A stretch of DNA of 64,000 nt, from NCBI GenBank assembly GCA_963772955.1, contig CAVYZF010000019.1, positions 124,001 through 188,000 of the forward strand, read 5' to 3'. The translations under genes were made by a program, and so were the position numbers. Shown one piece after another: positions 41,661 to 49,682 of the stretch (its first letter is position 1; every line of letters begins with the position of its first letter). Below the pieces are notes generated by a model. It was not told where the DNA came from, did not search any database, and worked only from the letters and a program-made list of their open reading frames with translations. Source of the stretch: Gp6-AA40 sp963772955 (lineage in GTDB: Bacteria > Acidobacteriota > Vicinamibacteria > Vicinamibacterales > UBA2999).

Positions 41661-43328
41661 ATGAAGAAGGTGTGGCTGCTTGTGGCCCTTGCCATCCTCG
41701 GGCCCGGGTTGGTATCTGCACAGACAACTGACGAACTGGTGAACGACGGGAAGAACCCCGCGAACGTCACCACCCAGAGCATGGGGTTCTACCGTCAGAG
41801 CTACAGCCCGCTCAAGGAGATCAACAAGTCGAACGTGAAGCGCCTTGTGCCGGTGTGGAACGCGAGCCTCATGAACGACATGGGCGAGCTTGCGGCGCCA
41901 ACGGTCTACAACGGCGTGATGTACGTCATCAACGGCAAGTGGACGTTCGCCATCGACATCGAGACCGGCCGCCAGATCTGGCGCACACCGGTGGAGCTCG
42001 AGCAGGGCACCCCGCGCGCCGCCACCGCGATCACGAGAGGCGCTGCGACGATTTACAACGGCAAGGTCTTCCGCGTGACGATCGACAACCACGTGCTCGC
42101 GCTCGACATGAAGACCGGCAAGCAGATCTGGAATCAGAAGTTCGCCGACGCGAAGGAGGGCTACTACGCGACGAGCGCGCCCATCGTCGCCAACGGCGTG
42201 CTCATCTCCGGCATGGCCGGTGGCGAGTCGACGACGCGCGGATTTCTCGACGGGTGGGATCCCGAGACCGGCAAGAAGCTGTGGCGTCGATACACGATCC
42301 CTGCGCCGGGTGAACCGGGATCGGAGACGTGGCCGAAGGACAGCGACGCGTGGAAGTTTGGTGGCGGGCCGACGTGGCGCTCGGGCGCGTACGACCCGGC
42401 GCTCGATCTGGTCTACTGGGGCGTCGGCAACGCCGAGCCGTACGATCCGCGTCCGCGCAATGCGCTCGACAGCCTGTATACGTCCAGCGTGCTCGCCATC
42501 CGTCCGAAGACCGGCGAGATCGCGTGCTACTACCAGTACACGCCCAACGACATCTACGACGTGGATGGCAACGACGAGCAGGTGCTGGCCGACATTCAGG
42601 TCAACGGACAGCCGCGCAAGGTGATGATCCAGGCGAACAAGAACGGCTTCCTCTACGTCGTCGATCGCACCAATTGCAAGCTGATCGCCGCGCATCCGCT
42701 GGTCAAGGTGAACTGGGCCTCGCACGTCGATCTCGCGACGGGGCGGCCGGTGCTCACCGACGTTTACAAGCGATTCCTCACGGGCGAAGAAGTGGAAATC
42801 TATCCGTCGCGCGGCACCAACGCAGTGCCCATTGCCTTCAATCCAAGCACGGGGCTGATCTACGCCAGCACGTGGAACCTGCCGCGCATCCAGAAACTCG
42901 TCATGACGCCAGCGCCGCAGGTGCTCGGCGGCAACACCACCGGCGTCACCTCGCGACTGCCCGAGGTCAAACCCGGAGACGCATACGGTCATTTCGTGGC
43001 GATCAATCCGCTGACAGGCCAGAAGAAGTGGGAGGTTCCGCTGACTGACTTCCCGAGCTCGGCGGGCATGCTCGCGACCGCGGGCGGGCTCGTGTTCACC
43101 GGGAAGCTGACCGGCGACTTCGTCGCGCTCGACGAAGAGAGCGGCAAGACCGTCTGGCAGTTCAAGACCGGGTCGTCGATCAACTCGACGGCAATCACCT
43201 ACACGCACAAGGGCAAACAATACGTCACGATCGCGTCCGGCCTTGGCGGCGGGCTCGCGAACCGTTACGCGCAGGACAAGGTGCCGACTGGCGGCTCGAT
43301 CTGGACGTTCGCGTTGATGCCGCAATAG
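41661..43328 (+). CDS. Exported PQQ-dependent alcohol dehydrogenase-type protein
   Basis: A 555-residue eight-bladed beta-propeller quinoprotein with signal peptide (MKKVWLLVALAILGPGLVSA). Repeated W-motif segments (ETGRQIWRT, KTGKQIWNQ, ETGKKLWRR, LTGQKKWEV, ESGKTVWQF), GVGNAEPYDPR where family members have GNPxPW, and NDIYDVDGND near the catalytic Asp. The vicinal Cys pair of methanol dehydrogenase was not seen. No heme domain. Start at 41661 with CGGAGG upstream. A partial copy of its 3' tail lies at 43981-44003. Confidence 0.88.
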   Translation: MKKVWLLVALAILGPGLVSAQTTDELVNDGKNPANVTTQSMGFYRQSYSPLKEINKSNVKRLVPVWNASLMNDMGELAAPTVYNGVMYVINGKWTFAIDIETGRQIWRTPVELEQGTPRAATAITRGAATIYNGKVFRVTIDNHVLALDMKTGKQIWNQKFADAKEGYYATSAPIVANGVLISGMAGGESTTRGFLDGWDPETGKKLWRRYTIPAPGEPGSETWPKDSDAWKFGGGPTWRSGAYDPALDLVYWGVGNAEPYDPRPRNALDSLYTSSVLAIRPKTGEIACYYQYTPNDIYDVDGNDEQVLADIQVNGQPRKVMIQANKNGFLYVVDRTNCKLIAAHPLVKVNWASHVDLATGRPVLTDVYKRFLTGEEVEIYPSRGTNAVPIAFNPSTGLIYASTWNLPRIQKLVMTPAPQVLGGNTTGVTSRLPEVKPGDAYGHFVAINPLTGQKKWEVPLTDFPSSAGMLATAGGLVFTGKLTGDFVALDEESGKTVWQFKTGSSINSTAITYTHKGKQYVTIASGLGGGLANRYAQDKVPTGGSIWTFALMPQ

Positions 43329-43345
43329 CCGGGCGGAGGGATCGT

Positions 43346-43978
43346 ATGGCGACGCTGCAGGGAGTCTACACAGGCTCGGTTCTCGACAATCGCGATCGCG
43401 ACGGCCTGGCGCGCGTCCTCGTGCGCGTGCCAGACGTGTCCGACACCGGCGTCTGGGCGCGCGTCGCCACGATGATGGCCGGCCGCAATCGCGGAACGAT
43501 GTTCATACCCGATGTGGGCGACGAGGTGCTCGTCGCATTCGAGCGCGGGGATCTGCGCTGGCCATACGTCATTGGCTCGCTGTGGAACGGCAAGGACAAG
43601 CCGCCGGCGTCGAGCGGCGATGTCGCGACGACGAAGATGATTCGATCGCGCAGCGGCGTGACGTTTCGGATCGACGACAAGGCAAGCAGCCTCGTGATCG
43701 AGACACCAGGTGGGCAGCGCGTTACGCTCGAGGACGGCCCCGGCTCGGTGCGCGTCGAAGATCAGAATGGCAATTCGGTCACGCTGGCAACATCCGGCGT
43801 GACCATCACCGCGAGCGTCAAGGTCACGGTCAATGCGTCCAACGTGGACATCAGCGCCGGGATGGTCACCGTGAATGCCGGCATGTCGAAATTCAGTGGC
43901 GTCGTGCAGTGCGACACGATCATCGCCAACTCGGTTGTCGGCTCGAGCTACACGCCGGGGGCCGGCAACATCTGGTGA
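43346..43978 (+). CDS. Orphan baseplate/spike protein (gpV/VgrG-like OB domain)
   Basis: A 210-residue protein. The N-terminal OB-fold matches phage baseplate protein V and VgrG/Afp8 spikes: GVYTGSVLDNRDRDGLARVL, VGDEVLVAFERGDLRWPYVI, GSLWNGKDKPP. The C-terminal half is a beta-helix-type spike (SGVTITASVKVTVNASNVDI, then AGMVTVNAGMSKFSG). In contractile injection systems this is the tip. No sheath, tube or baseplate genes are nearby, so its role here is unclear. It starts 17 bases after the PQQ dehydrogenase. Confidence 0.8.
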   Translation: MATLQGVYTGSVLDNRDRDGLARVLVRVPDVSDTGVWARVATMMAGRNRGTMFIPDVGDEVLVAFERGDLRWPYVIGSLWNGKDKPPASSGDVATTKMIRSRSGVTFRIDDKASSLVIETPGGQRVTLEDGPGSVRVEDQNGNSVTLATSGVTITASVKVTVNASNVDISAGMVTVNAGMSKFSGVVQCDTIIANSVVGSSYTPGAGNIW

Positions 43979-44023
43979 ACGGAGGATCGATCTGGACGTT
44001 CGCTGATGAGTGATCGCTGACTA

Positions 44024-44052
44024 CGACACACCGAGGCATTGAGGCACCGAGA
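44024..44052. repeat. 8-bp tandem repeats, left of hydrolase remnant
   Basis: Octamers ccgaggca, ttgaggca, ccgagacg preceded by cgacaca. This is the same family as at 33339 and faces the array at 44413. Confidence 0.7.
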
Positions 44053-44137
44053 CGCCGCACGCCCTTCATATGATTCGAGCAGTTCACCTCACGATGTGGC
44101 GCCGGAGAATTCTCCCTGATGTTTTTCGAATGGAAAG

Positions 44138-44407
44138 GTGAAAGCGCGGGCGCTGGCCCTATACGCGAAGCCCAACCTTGAAACCGCGTATCCCTACAGC
44201 GCCGACTTCGACTCGGACGCGCGCGTACGCGCAGAGCGCATCATCGCGTCTGCTCAGAAGTTTCAGCAGGGCGCCATAGCGAGCTTCCTGGCCTGGGCCG
44301 GCAACAGGAAGGTCCAGGTTCTCGAGGGCAATCACTACTTGTTTTTCACCAACGAAGCCGAGGTTGCACGATTGATGCGAGCGTTCCTGGTATCAATCAG
44401 CCGATAA
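44138..44407 (+). pseudogene. C-terminal remnant of an alpha/beta hydrolase
   Basis: About 89 residues from a GTG. The sequence ALALYAKPNLETAYPY, later VQVLEGNHYLFFTNEAEVAR, LMRAFL looks like the last third of an alpha/beta hydrolase, with the catalytic His in GNHYLFF. The nucleophile and oxyanion regions are absent. It is bounded on both sides by inverted octamer repeats and may be a fragment left behind by recombination between them. Confidence 0.55.
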
Positions 44408-44412
44408 CCATC

Positions 44413-44440
44413 TCAGTGCCTCGGTGCCTCTGTGTGTCGT
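44413..44440. repeat. 8-bp tandem repeats, right of hydrolase remnant
   Basis: Array of octamers ctcagtgc, ctcggtgc, ctctgtgt, reverse-complementary to the arrays at 33339 and 44024. It lies between the remnant and the pruA stop codon. Confidence 0.75.
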
Positions 44441-44449
44441 AATCGAGTG

Positions 44450-46063
44450 TCACTCCTCGGACATGTACGGATAAGTGTGCACCCGCGGCGGAGAGAACGT
44501 CTCCTTCACCGCCCTCACACTTACCCATCGCAGCAGATTCATCTTCGAGCCGGCCTTGTCGTTGGTCCCCGATGCGCGCGCGCCGCCGAATGGCTGCTGC
44601 CCCACAACCGCACCTGTCGGCTTGTCGTTGATGTAGAAGTTCCCCGCTGCATTGCGCAGCGCGTGCGACGCTTCTCTGACCGCCGCGCGATCGCGAGCGA
44701 ACACCGCGCCTGTCAACGCATACGGTGACGTGCGATCGACGACAGCGAGCGTCTCGCTCCACTTCGCATCGGGATACGCGTAGGCCGTGACAACGGGGCC
44801 AAAGATCTCTTCGCACAGCAGGCGGTAGCCAGGATCGCTCGTCTCGACCAGCGTTGGCTCGACGAAGTAGCCGACATCGTCTTTGACGCCGCCGCCCTGA
44901 ATCACCTTCGCGTTCTTCTTCGCATCGTCAAGATAGCCGCTGATCTTCGTGTACGACTTGCGATCGATCACGGCACCCATGAACGTCCGGCAGTCGGCGA
45001 CGTCGCCCATCTTGATCTCGCGAATCATCGCGACGGCGCGATCTTTCACCTCGGGCCACAGCGACTGCGGGACATACACGCGGCTCGCCGCTGAACACTT
45101 CTGGCCCTGGTACTCGAACCCGCCGCGGACAATCGCGACCGCCAGTTCCTGCACATCGGCCGACGGGTGCGCGACGATGAAGTCCTTGCCGCCGGTTTCG
45201 CCAACCAGTCTCGGATAGCTGCGATAGCGGCCGATGTTCTCGCCCACGCGCTTCCACATCGAGTTGAAGACGGCTGTGCTGCCGGTGAAGTGAATGCCGG
45301 CCAGATCGGGCGAGTCGAGCAGGATGTTCGAGATCTCTGCCGGGTTCCCGGCGACCAGACTGATCACGCCGGGCGGCAGACCGGCGGCCACCAGCAGTTT
45401 CAGGATGTAGTGCGCGCTCAGCATCGCGCTCGCTGCCGGCTTCCAGATCACGGCGTTGCCCATCAAGGCCGGCGCTGTCGGCAGGTTGCCGGCGATCGAC
45501 GTGAAGTTGAACGGCGTGACGGCATAGACGAAGCCTTCGAGTGGGCGATACTCAACGCTGTTCCACATCACGTGGCTGCTGATCGGCTGCTCCGCGTACA
45601 GCTCCTGCGCGTAGTGCGGGTTGAATCGCCAGAAGTCGATCAGCTCCGACGCCGAATCGATTTCCGCCTGGATGACCGTCTTCGACTGCCCCAGCATCGT
45701 CGCGGCATTGAGCGTCGCGCGCCACGTCGTCGTCAGCAGCTCCGCCGCGCGCAGGAACACCGCAGCGCGATCCTGAAGCGACCAGTTCGCCCACTCGCGT
45801 CGCGCTTCGAGCGCGGCATCGATCGCCTGCTGGACGTGAGCGGCTTCCGCCCCGTGCCAGTCGGCAAGCACATGCCGGTGGTTGTGCGGCATGACTGACT
45901 GATCGGTGTGACCGGTCTTGATCTCGCAGCCGCCAATGACGAGCGGGATCTCGATTCGCTCGGCGGCCATCTGTGCAAGCCGCGATTTCAGCTCCGCACG
46001 TTCTGGCGAATAAGGGAGGTAGGTCTTATTCTGGTCGTTGACGGGAAGTGGCACTCTGCTCAT
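44450..46063 (-). CDS. pruA: L-glutamate gamma-semialdehyde dehydrogenase
   Basis: A 537-residue aldehyde dehydrogenase of the P5C dehydrogenase class. VPLPVNDQNKTYLPYSPERA at the start, AVTPFNFTSIAGNLP, catalytic Glu in LVGETGGKDF, catalytic Cys in YQGQKCSAASR, and the C-terminal FGGARASGTNDKAG. It converts P5C/glutamate semialdehyde to glutamate in proline breakdown. No proline dehydrogenase gene is nearby. Its ATG overlaps the ATG of the divergent fusion gene. Confidence 0.93.
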   Translation of the reverse strand: MSRVPLPVNDQNKTYLPYSPERAELKSRLAQMAAERIEIPLVIGGCEIKTGHTDQSVMPHNHRHVLADWHGAEAAHVQQAIDAALEARREWANWSLQDRAAVFLRAAELLTTTWRATLNAATMLGQSKTVIQAEIDSASELIDFWRFNPHYAQELYAEQPISSHVMWNSVEYRPLEGFVYAVTPFNFTSIAGNLPTAPALMGNAVIWKPAASAMLSAHYILKLLVAAGLPPGVISLVAGNPAEISNILLDSPDLAGIHFTGSTAVFNSMWKRVGENIGRYRSYPRLVGETGGKDFIVAHPSADVQELAVAIVRGGFEYQGQKCSAASRVYVPQSLWPEVKDRAVAMIREIKMGDVADCRTFMGAVIDRKSYTKISGYLDDAKKNAKVIQGGGVKDDVGYFVEPTLVETSDPGYRLLCEEIFGPVVTAYAYPDAKWSETLAVVDRTSPYALTGAVFARDRAAVREASHALRNAAGNFYINDKPTGAVVGQQPFGGARASGTNDKAGSKMNLLRWVSVRAVKETFSPPRVHTYPYMSEE

Positions 46064-47879
46064 GTCGTTTCACCCAGAATACGCCCGATCCGCAGCGAAG
46101 TCGCCTGTGACGCGACCGATCGCGATGGGGTGCATGAGGCTGTCCACTGAACCCGATCGCGACGACGCGCGCGGCATCGAGCTCCTGCACGCGGCGTTCG
46201 ACGGCGGCGTCACGTTCCTCGACACGGCCGACGCGTACTGCCTGAACGACAACGACGCGGGCCACAACGAGCGGCTGATCGCAAAGGCACTGGCGAGTTG
46301 GAGCGGTGACGGCTCGCGCATCGTCGTCGCAACCAAAGGCGGTCTGACTCGACCGCATGGCAAGTGGAAGCCGAACGGAAAGGCTCGGCATCTGCGCGCC
46401 GCGTGCGAAGCCAGCCTGCGTGCGCTCGGCGTGGAGCGCATTCAGCTGTATCAGCTTCACGCTCCTGATCCGCGTACTCCATTGTCCACCAGCGTGCGTG
46501 CGCTGGAGGCTCTCAGGAACGAACGGCTCATCGAGCGCGTCGGCCTGTGCAATGTGAACGTGAGTCAGATTGAAGAGGCCACGCGCATCACCGAGGTCGC
46601 GGCGGTGCAGATCGAGCTGAATCTCTGGCACGACACCAACGTGCTGAACGGGGTCGTGCAGCACTGCATCGAACATGGCATTCAACTGCTCGCCTATCGC
46701 CCGCTCGGCGGAGCGCGGCGGCATCGTCAGCTGCTCTCCGATTCGAGGCTGGCCGACATAGCCGCCCGTCACCAGGCAACGGCGGCGGAGATTGCGTTGG
46801 CATGGCTCAACGATCTGTCTGACGCGATCGTACCGATTCCTGGTCCGACGCACCTGGAGACGATGCGATCGTGTGTGCGCGCCCATCGCATCACGCTGAC
46901 CACTGAGGACCGAGCCCTTCTGTCAGGCAAGTCCTTCGACCTGCCCGTGGAAAGGCGAGAAGGCGAGGTGGTGCTGATCATGGGCCTGCCTGGCGCAGGC
47001 AAAACCACTGTCGCCCGCCACTTCGTCGCACAAGGCTATGCGCGGCTCAATCGCGATGAAGCCGGCGGATCGTTGCGCGATCTCGTGCCTGATCTCGAGG
47101 GATTCGTCCAGTCGGGCGTCACACGAGTCGTGCTCGACAACACCTACGTCACACGCGCGTCACGAGCACGTGTCGTGCAGGCGGCGGCCAGGCTCGGCCT
47201 GCCTGTGCGTTGCGTCTGGCTCTCGACCAGCATCGAAGCCGCGCAGGTCAACGCGGCGTGGCGGATGGTATCCAAGTACGGCCGCCTGCTCGAGCCCGAT
47301 GAGATGCGCAGGGCCGTCACACGCGACGTCAACTCGTTCGCACCCCGCGCGCAGTTCCGCCAGCAACGCGAGCTCGAGCCTCCAGATCCGTCCGAAGGCT
47401 TTTCGAGAGTCGAGACGATGCCCTTCGCGCGGACGCAGGATCCATCGATGACGAAGAAGGCGCTCATCGTCTGGTGCGACGACGTCGACGTCTTCGTCGA
47501 ACGCGCGCCGGTTCTTCGCCGTTACTACGACCAAGGATGGATATTGCTGGGTCTCGGTTGGCGTCCTGAGATCGCGGACGAGGCGATGACAACCGAGCAG
47601 GCCGAAGCGAGCTTCGCACGCATGCGCGAGTCGCTCGCAGTGCCGATCGATATCCTCTACTGCCCACACGGCGGAGGTCCACCCGTTTGCTGGTGTAGAA
47701 AGCCGCTCCCTGGGCTCGGCGTGGTGTTTATCCAGCGACATCAGCTGGATCCCGCGCAGTGTCTCTACGTGGGAACTGGTCCGCAGGATCCCGGCTTCGC
47801 GCGCCGCCTCGGCTTTCAGTATCGCGATGCGATGGATTTCTTCGCATATGACCCGATTGAGGATTCTGGTGATCTTTGA
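46062..47879 (+). CDS. Three-domain fusion: aldo-keto reductase, P-loop kinase, HAD-like
   Basis: A 605-residue protein. Residues 15-295: aldo-keto reductase with the tetrad Asp-Tyr-Lys-His (FLDTADAY, VATKGG, YQLHAPD). Residues 300-450: P-loop domain, Walker A GLPGAGKTT (308-316), similar to polynucleotide-kinase-type AAA_33. Residues 465-605: HAD-like domain with a GmhB/HisB-type zinc loop C-P-H(534-536)...C-W-C(543-545)RKPLPGLG, but no DxDGT nucleophile motif (KALIVWCDDVDVF instead). The kinase plus HAD layout recalls Pnkp. Start codon overlaps the pruA start on the other strand. The C-terminal codons (EDSGDL) fall within a heptamer repeat. Confidence 0.82.
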   Translation: MSFHPEYARSAAKSPVTRPIAMGCMRLSTEPDRDDARGIELLHAAFDGGVTFLDTADAYCLNDNDAGHNERLIAKALASWSGDGSRIVVATKGGLTRPHGKWKPNGKARHLRAACEASLRALGVERIQLYQLHAPDPRTPLSTSVRALEALRNERLIERVGLCNVNVSQIEEATRITEVAAVQIELNLWHDTNVLNGVVQHCIEHGIQLLAYRPLGGARRHRQLLSDSRLADIAARHQATAAEIALAWLNDLSDAIVPIPGPTHLETMRSCVRAHRITLTTEDRALLSGKSFDLPVERREGEVVLIMGLPGAGKTTVARHFVAQGYARLNRDEAGGSLRDLVPDLEGFVQSGVTRVVLDNTYVTRASRARVVQAAARLGLPVRCVWLSTSIEAAQVNAAWRMVSKYGRLLEPDEMRRAVTRDVNSFAPRAQFRQQRELEPPDPSEGFSRVETMPFARTQDPSMTKKALIVWCDDVDVFVERAPVLRRYYDQGWILLGLGWRPEIADEAMTTEQAEASFARMRESLAVPIDILYCPHGGGPPVCWCRKPLPGLGVVFIQRHQLDPAQCLYVGTGPQDPGFARRLGFQYRDAMDFFAYDPIEDSGDL

Positions 47880-48009
47880 TTGTTGATTCGTGTGCGATTG
47901 TTGATTCTGGATTGTTGATTTGTTGCGAGCGCGTTCGAACTACCCGACCGACTCAGCAATCGACAATCCACAATCAACAACGAATCATTAATCTCGAAAT
48001 CACCGAACA
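47862..48009. repeat. Inverted pair of 7-bp repeat arrays (TTGATTG / CAATCAA)
   Basis: Left array about 47862-47926: ttgattg, ttgattc, gtgtgcg, attgttg, attctgg, attgttg. Right array about 47957-48009: caatcga, caatcca, caatcaa, caacgaa, tcattaa, tctcgaa. They face each other across a GC-rich spacer (about 47927-47956). The left array contains the stop codon of the fusion gene (47877-47879). Same family as at 14738. Confidence 0.78.
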
Positions 48010-48126
48010 ACAATCGGCCACGACTGCCTCTTTTGATAGGCTATGTGCATGCCTCCCAATTGATCCCCGTACCGCCGAAACCTCGCGCTCTACCTTCCTT
48101 ACCAGATCGCCACCGTCGAAGGCGTC

Positions 48127-49110
48127 ATGGATGGCCTCTATCTCCTGTGGTGGGTACAGGAGAAGCAGATGTCGCCTGCGCTGGTCGCGGCGACGATGGC
48201 CGCCGGCGATCTCCTTCTCATGGGACTCGAGGTCCCGACCGGCTGGTTCGCTGACAAGTTCGGAAATCGTCGCAGCCTGATCCTCGGCTCCTTCATTCAG
48301 GTCGCGGGAATGATCTGCTGTTGGCTTGCCGACGGCATTCCGGGTCTCGTCCTCGCCTGCCTTCTGGTCTCCGTTGGTGATGCGTTCCGTTCGGGTGCGG
48401 ACCAGGCGCTGCTCTATCTCACCTGTGTCGAGCTCGATCGCGAAGGCGACTTCCAGAGGATCGAAGCTCGATCGCGCGCCGTTCACGTGATCGCGCTCGC
48501 CGCGCTCATCGTCGCGGGCGGGGCCATCGTCAGCAGGTGGGGTTTCGCGACGGGCTGGATCGCGGAGACGCTGCTGTGCGCGTGTGGTGGACTGATCGCC
48601 TGCGCGATGGTCGAACCGCCCGCGCGGGCCGACGCGGACGAGAGCGACTCCACACCGCTCGCCGGGAAGATCCCGTGGAGGCTTGTGGCCGCGGTGATTC
48701 TCCCGCTCGCGTTTCTCGATGCGATCACGTCGGCAGGGTCGTTCATCATGCAGACGACAGGCGGCGGTGGTCCGAGCGAAGTCACGCTGGTCGTCGCGCT
48801 CATCACGCTCGCCGATGCTGCCGGCTCGACGCTCGCGATGCGGCTGCCGCCTGCCGGTCTGCGTGCCCAGGTCACGCTCGCGACGTTTGGCGCGATCGTG
48901 GCGGGTGTCGCCCTGGCGATTCCATCCGCGCTCGTTCCGTCAACAATCGCGCTCGCCTTCGCAACGGGCGTGTCACATCCTCTGCGCGCAGCGGCGATTC
49001 AGCGGATGGCAACTGACGGCATGCGCGCACGTGCTGCTTCTGCTGCGAACGCGTGCGACATGGCGCTCTCGACAATTGTGTTGCTGCTTGCAGGCAATCT
49101 GATCACGTAA
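48127..49110 (+). CDS. MFS-type transporter, N-terminus interrupted
   Basis: A 327-residue protein of about ten membrane helices (LVAATMAAGDLLLMGLEVP, then TGWFADKFGNRRS, the MFS loop 2-3 motif). In frame upstream are codons for NLALYLPYQIATVEGV, a plausible start of helix 1, and two ATGs at 48043 and 48049, but TGA at 48061-48063 interrupts them. The normal protein probably began there, so translation now starts inside helix 1 at 48127, or the stop is an error or is read through. The stop TAA lies in the left heptamer array of the next unit. Substrate unknown. Confidence 0.7.
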   Translation: MDGLYLLWWVQEKQMSPALVAATMAAGDLLLMGLEVPTGWFADKFGNRRSLILGSFIQVAGMICCWLADGIPGLVLACLLVSVGDAFRSGADQALLYLTCVELDREGDFQRIEARSRAVHVIALAALIVAGGAIVSRWGFATGWIAETLLCACGGLIACAMVEPPARADADESDSTPLAGKIPWRLVAAVILPLAFLDAITSAGSFIMQTTGGGGPSEVTLVVALITLADAAGSTLAMRLPPAGLRAQVTLATFGAIVAGVALAIPSALVPSTIALAFATGVSHPLRAAAIQRMATDGMRARAASAANACDMALSTIVLLLAGNLIT

Positions 49111-49138
49111 TTCAGAATGCGGAATGCAGAATGCAGAC
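49107..49138. repeat. Left inverted heptamer array of IVS-protein unit
   Basis: Heptamers aattcag, aatgcgg, aatgcag, aatgcag. Compared with the reverse complement of 49644-49675 it matches 29 of 32 bases. It includes the MFS stop codon. Confidence 0.85.
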
Positions 49139-49154
49139 TATTTGCCCGCCTTCC

Positions 49155-49523
49155 TCATGTCGCCATGCCGCTCTTCGTGTTGACCACAATCGTCGTCAGA
49201 ATTCGGACTATCTGATCCGCCTCCCCTTCCAGATCGTGAAGCTGATCGGAGGAGCCAAGCTTCAGCGCTGCGCAGATTCGGAGCCAGTACAGGCTCTCTC
49301 GGGCCTCTCGGAGAGCAATCTCCACACAACGCACAAACTCACGCTTCGACGAACCGGCCTTCGCCTCTTCCAGGTTGGCACCCACGGCGGTGCCGGCCTT
49401 GAGCAGTTGGTCGACGATGCATCGGACGCCTGGAACCGGCGCCAAGCTCAATGCAAGTCTCGCCATCTGGCATCCAAACCTGAAGGATCGATCACGAATA
49501 TCACGCGCGCTGTCTGGAGCCAT
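49155..49523 (-). CDS. Four-helix-bundle protein of the 23S rRNA intervening-sequence family
   Basis: A 122-residue helical protein: MAPDSARDIRDRSFRFGCQM, then LAPVPGVRCIVDQLLKAGTA, VGANLEEAKAGSSKREFV, EIALREARESLYWLRI, and a final helix. The S/G-x-x-ANxEEA-x-ag-S-x-x-EF block and the lREaxEtxYWL block are the family signatures. Relatives lie in 23S rRNA intervening sequences, and Avd of diversity-generating retroelements has the same fold. This copy is not in an rRNA gene; it is bracketed by 32-base inverted heptamer arrays. Start at 49523 chosen over longer frames that read through low-complexity codons. Confidence 0.88.
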   Translation of the reverse strand: MAPDSARDIRDRSFRFGCQMARLALSLAPVPGVRCIVDQLLKAGTAVGANLEEAKAGSSKREFVRCVEIALREARESLYWLRICAALKLGSSDQLHDLEGEADQIVRILTTIVVNTKSGMAT

Positions 49524-49643
49524 GCACAGATGTGACTGTGCACGGATGGCGCCGCGAAAAGAAGGGGGAGATTCTCTAGGGAATCTACCTGGAGGCGTCG
49601 AACTGGGCGCCAGACGTCGCAACAAAACCAACGCCCAAGCTCA

Positions 49644-49675
49644 GTCTGAATTCTGAATTCTGCATTCTGAATTAC
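49644..49675. repeat. Right inverted heptamer array of IVS-protein unit
   Basis: Heptamers ctgaatt, ctgaatt, ctgcatt, ctgaatt. It is the inverted partner of 49107-49138; the enclosed unit is about 570 bases. It ends eight bases before the MATE gene stop. Confidence 0.85.
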
Positions 49676-49682
49676 AGGTCAT

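Noticed and set aside
41655..43325. Long minus-strand open frame (556 codons) opposite the PQQ dehydrogenase
   Set aside because: Antisense shadow; the plus strand encodes a complete quinoprotein with signal peptide.
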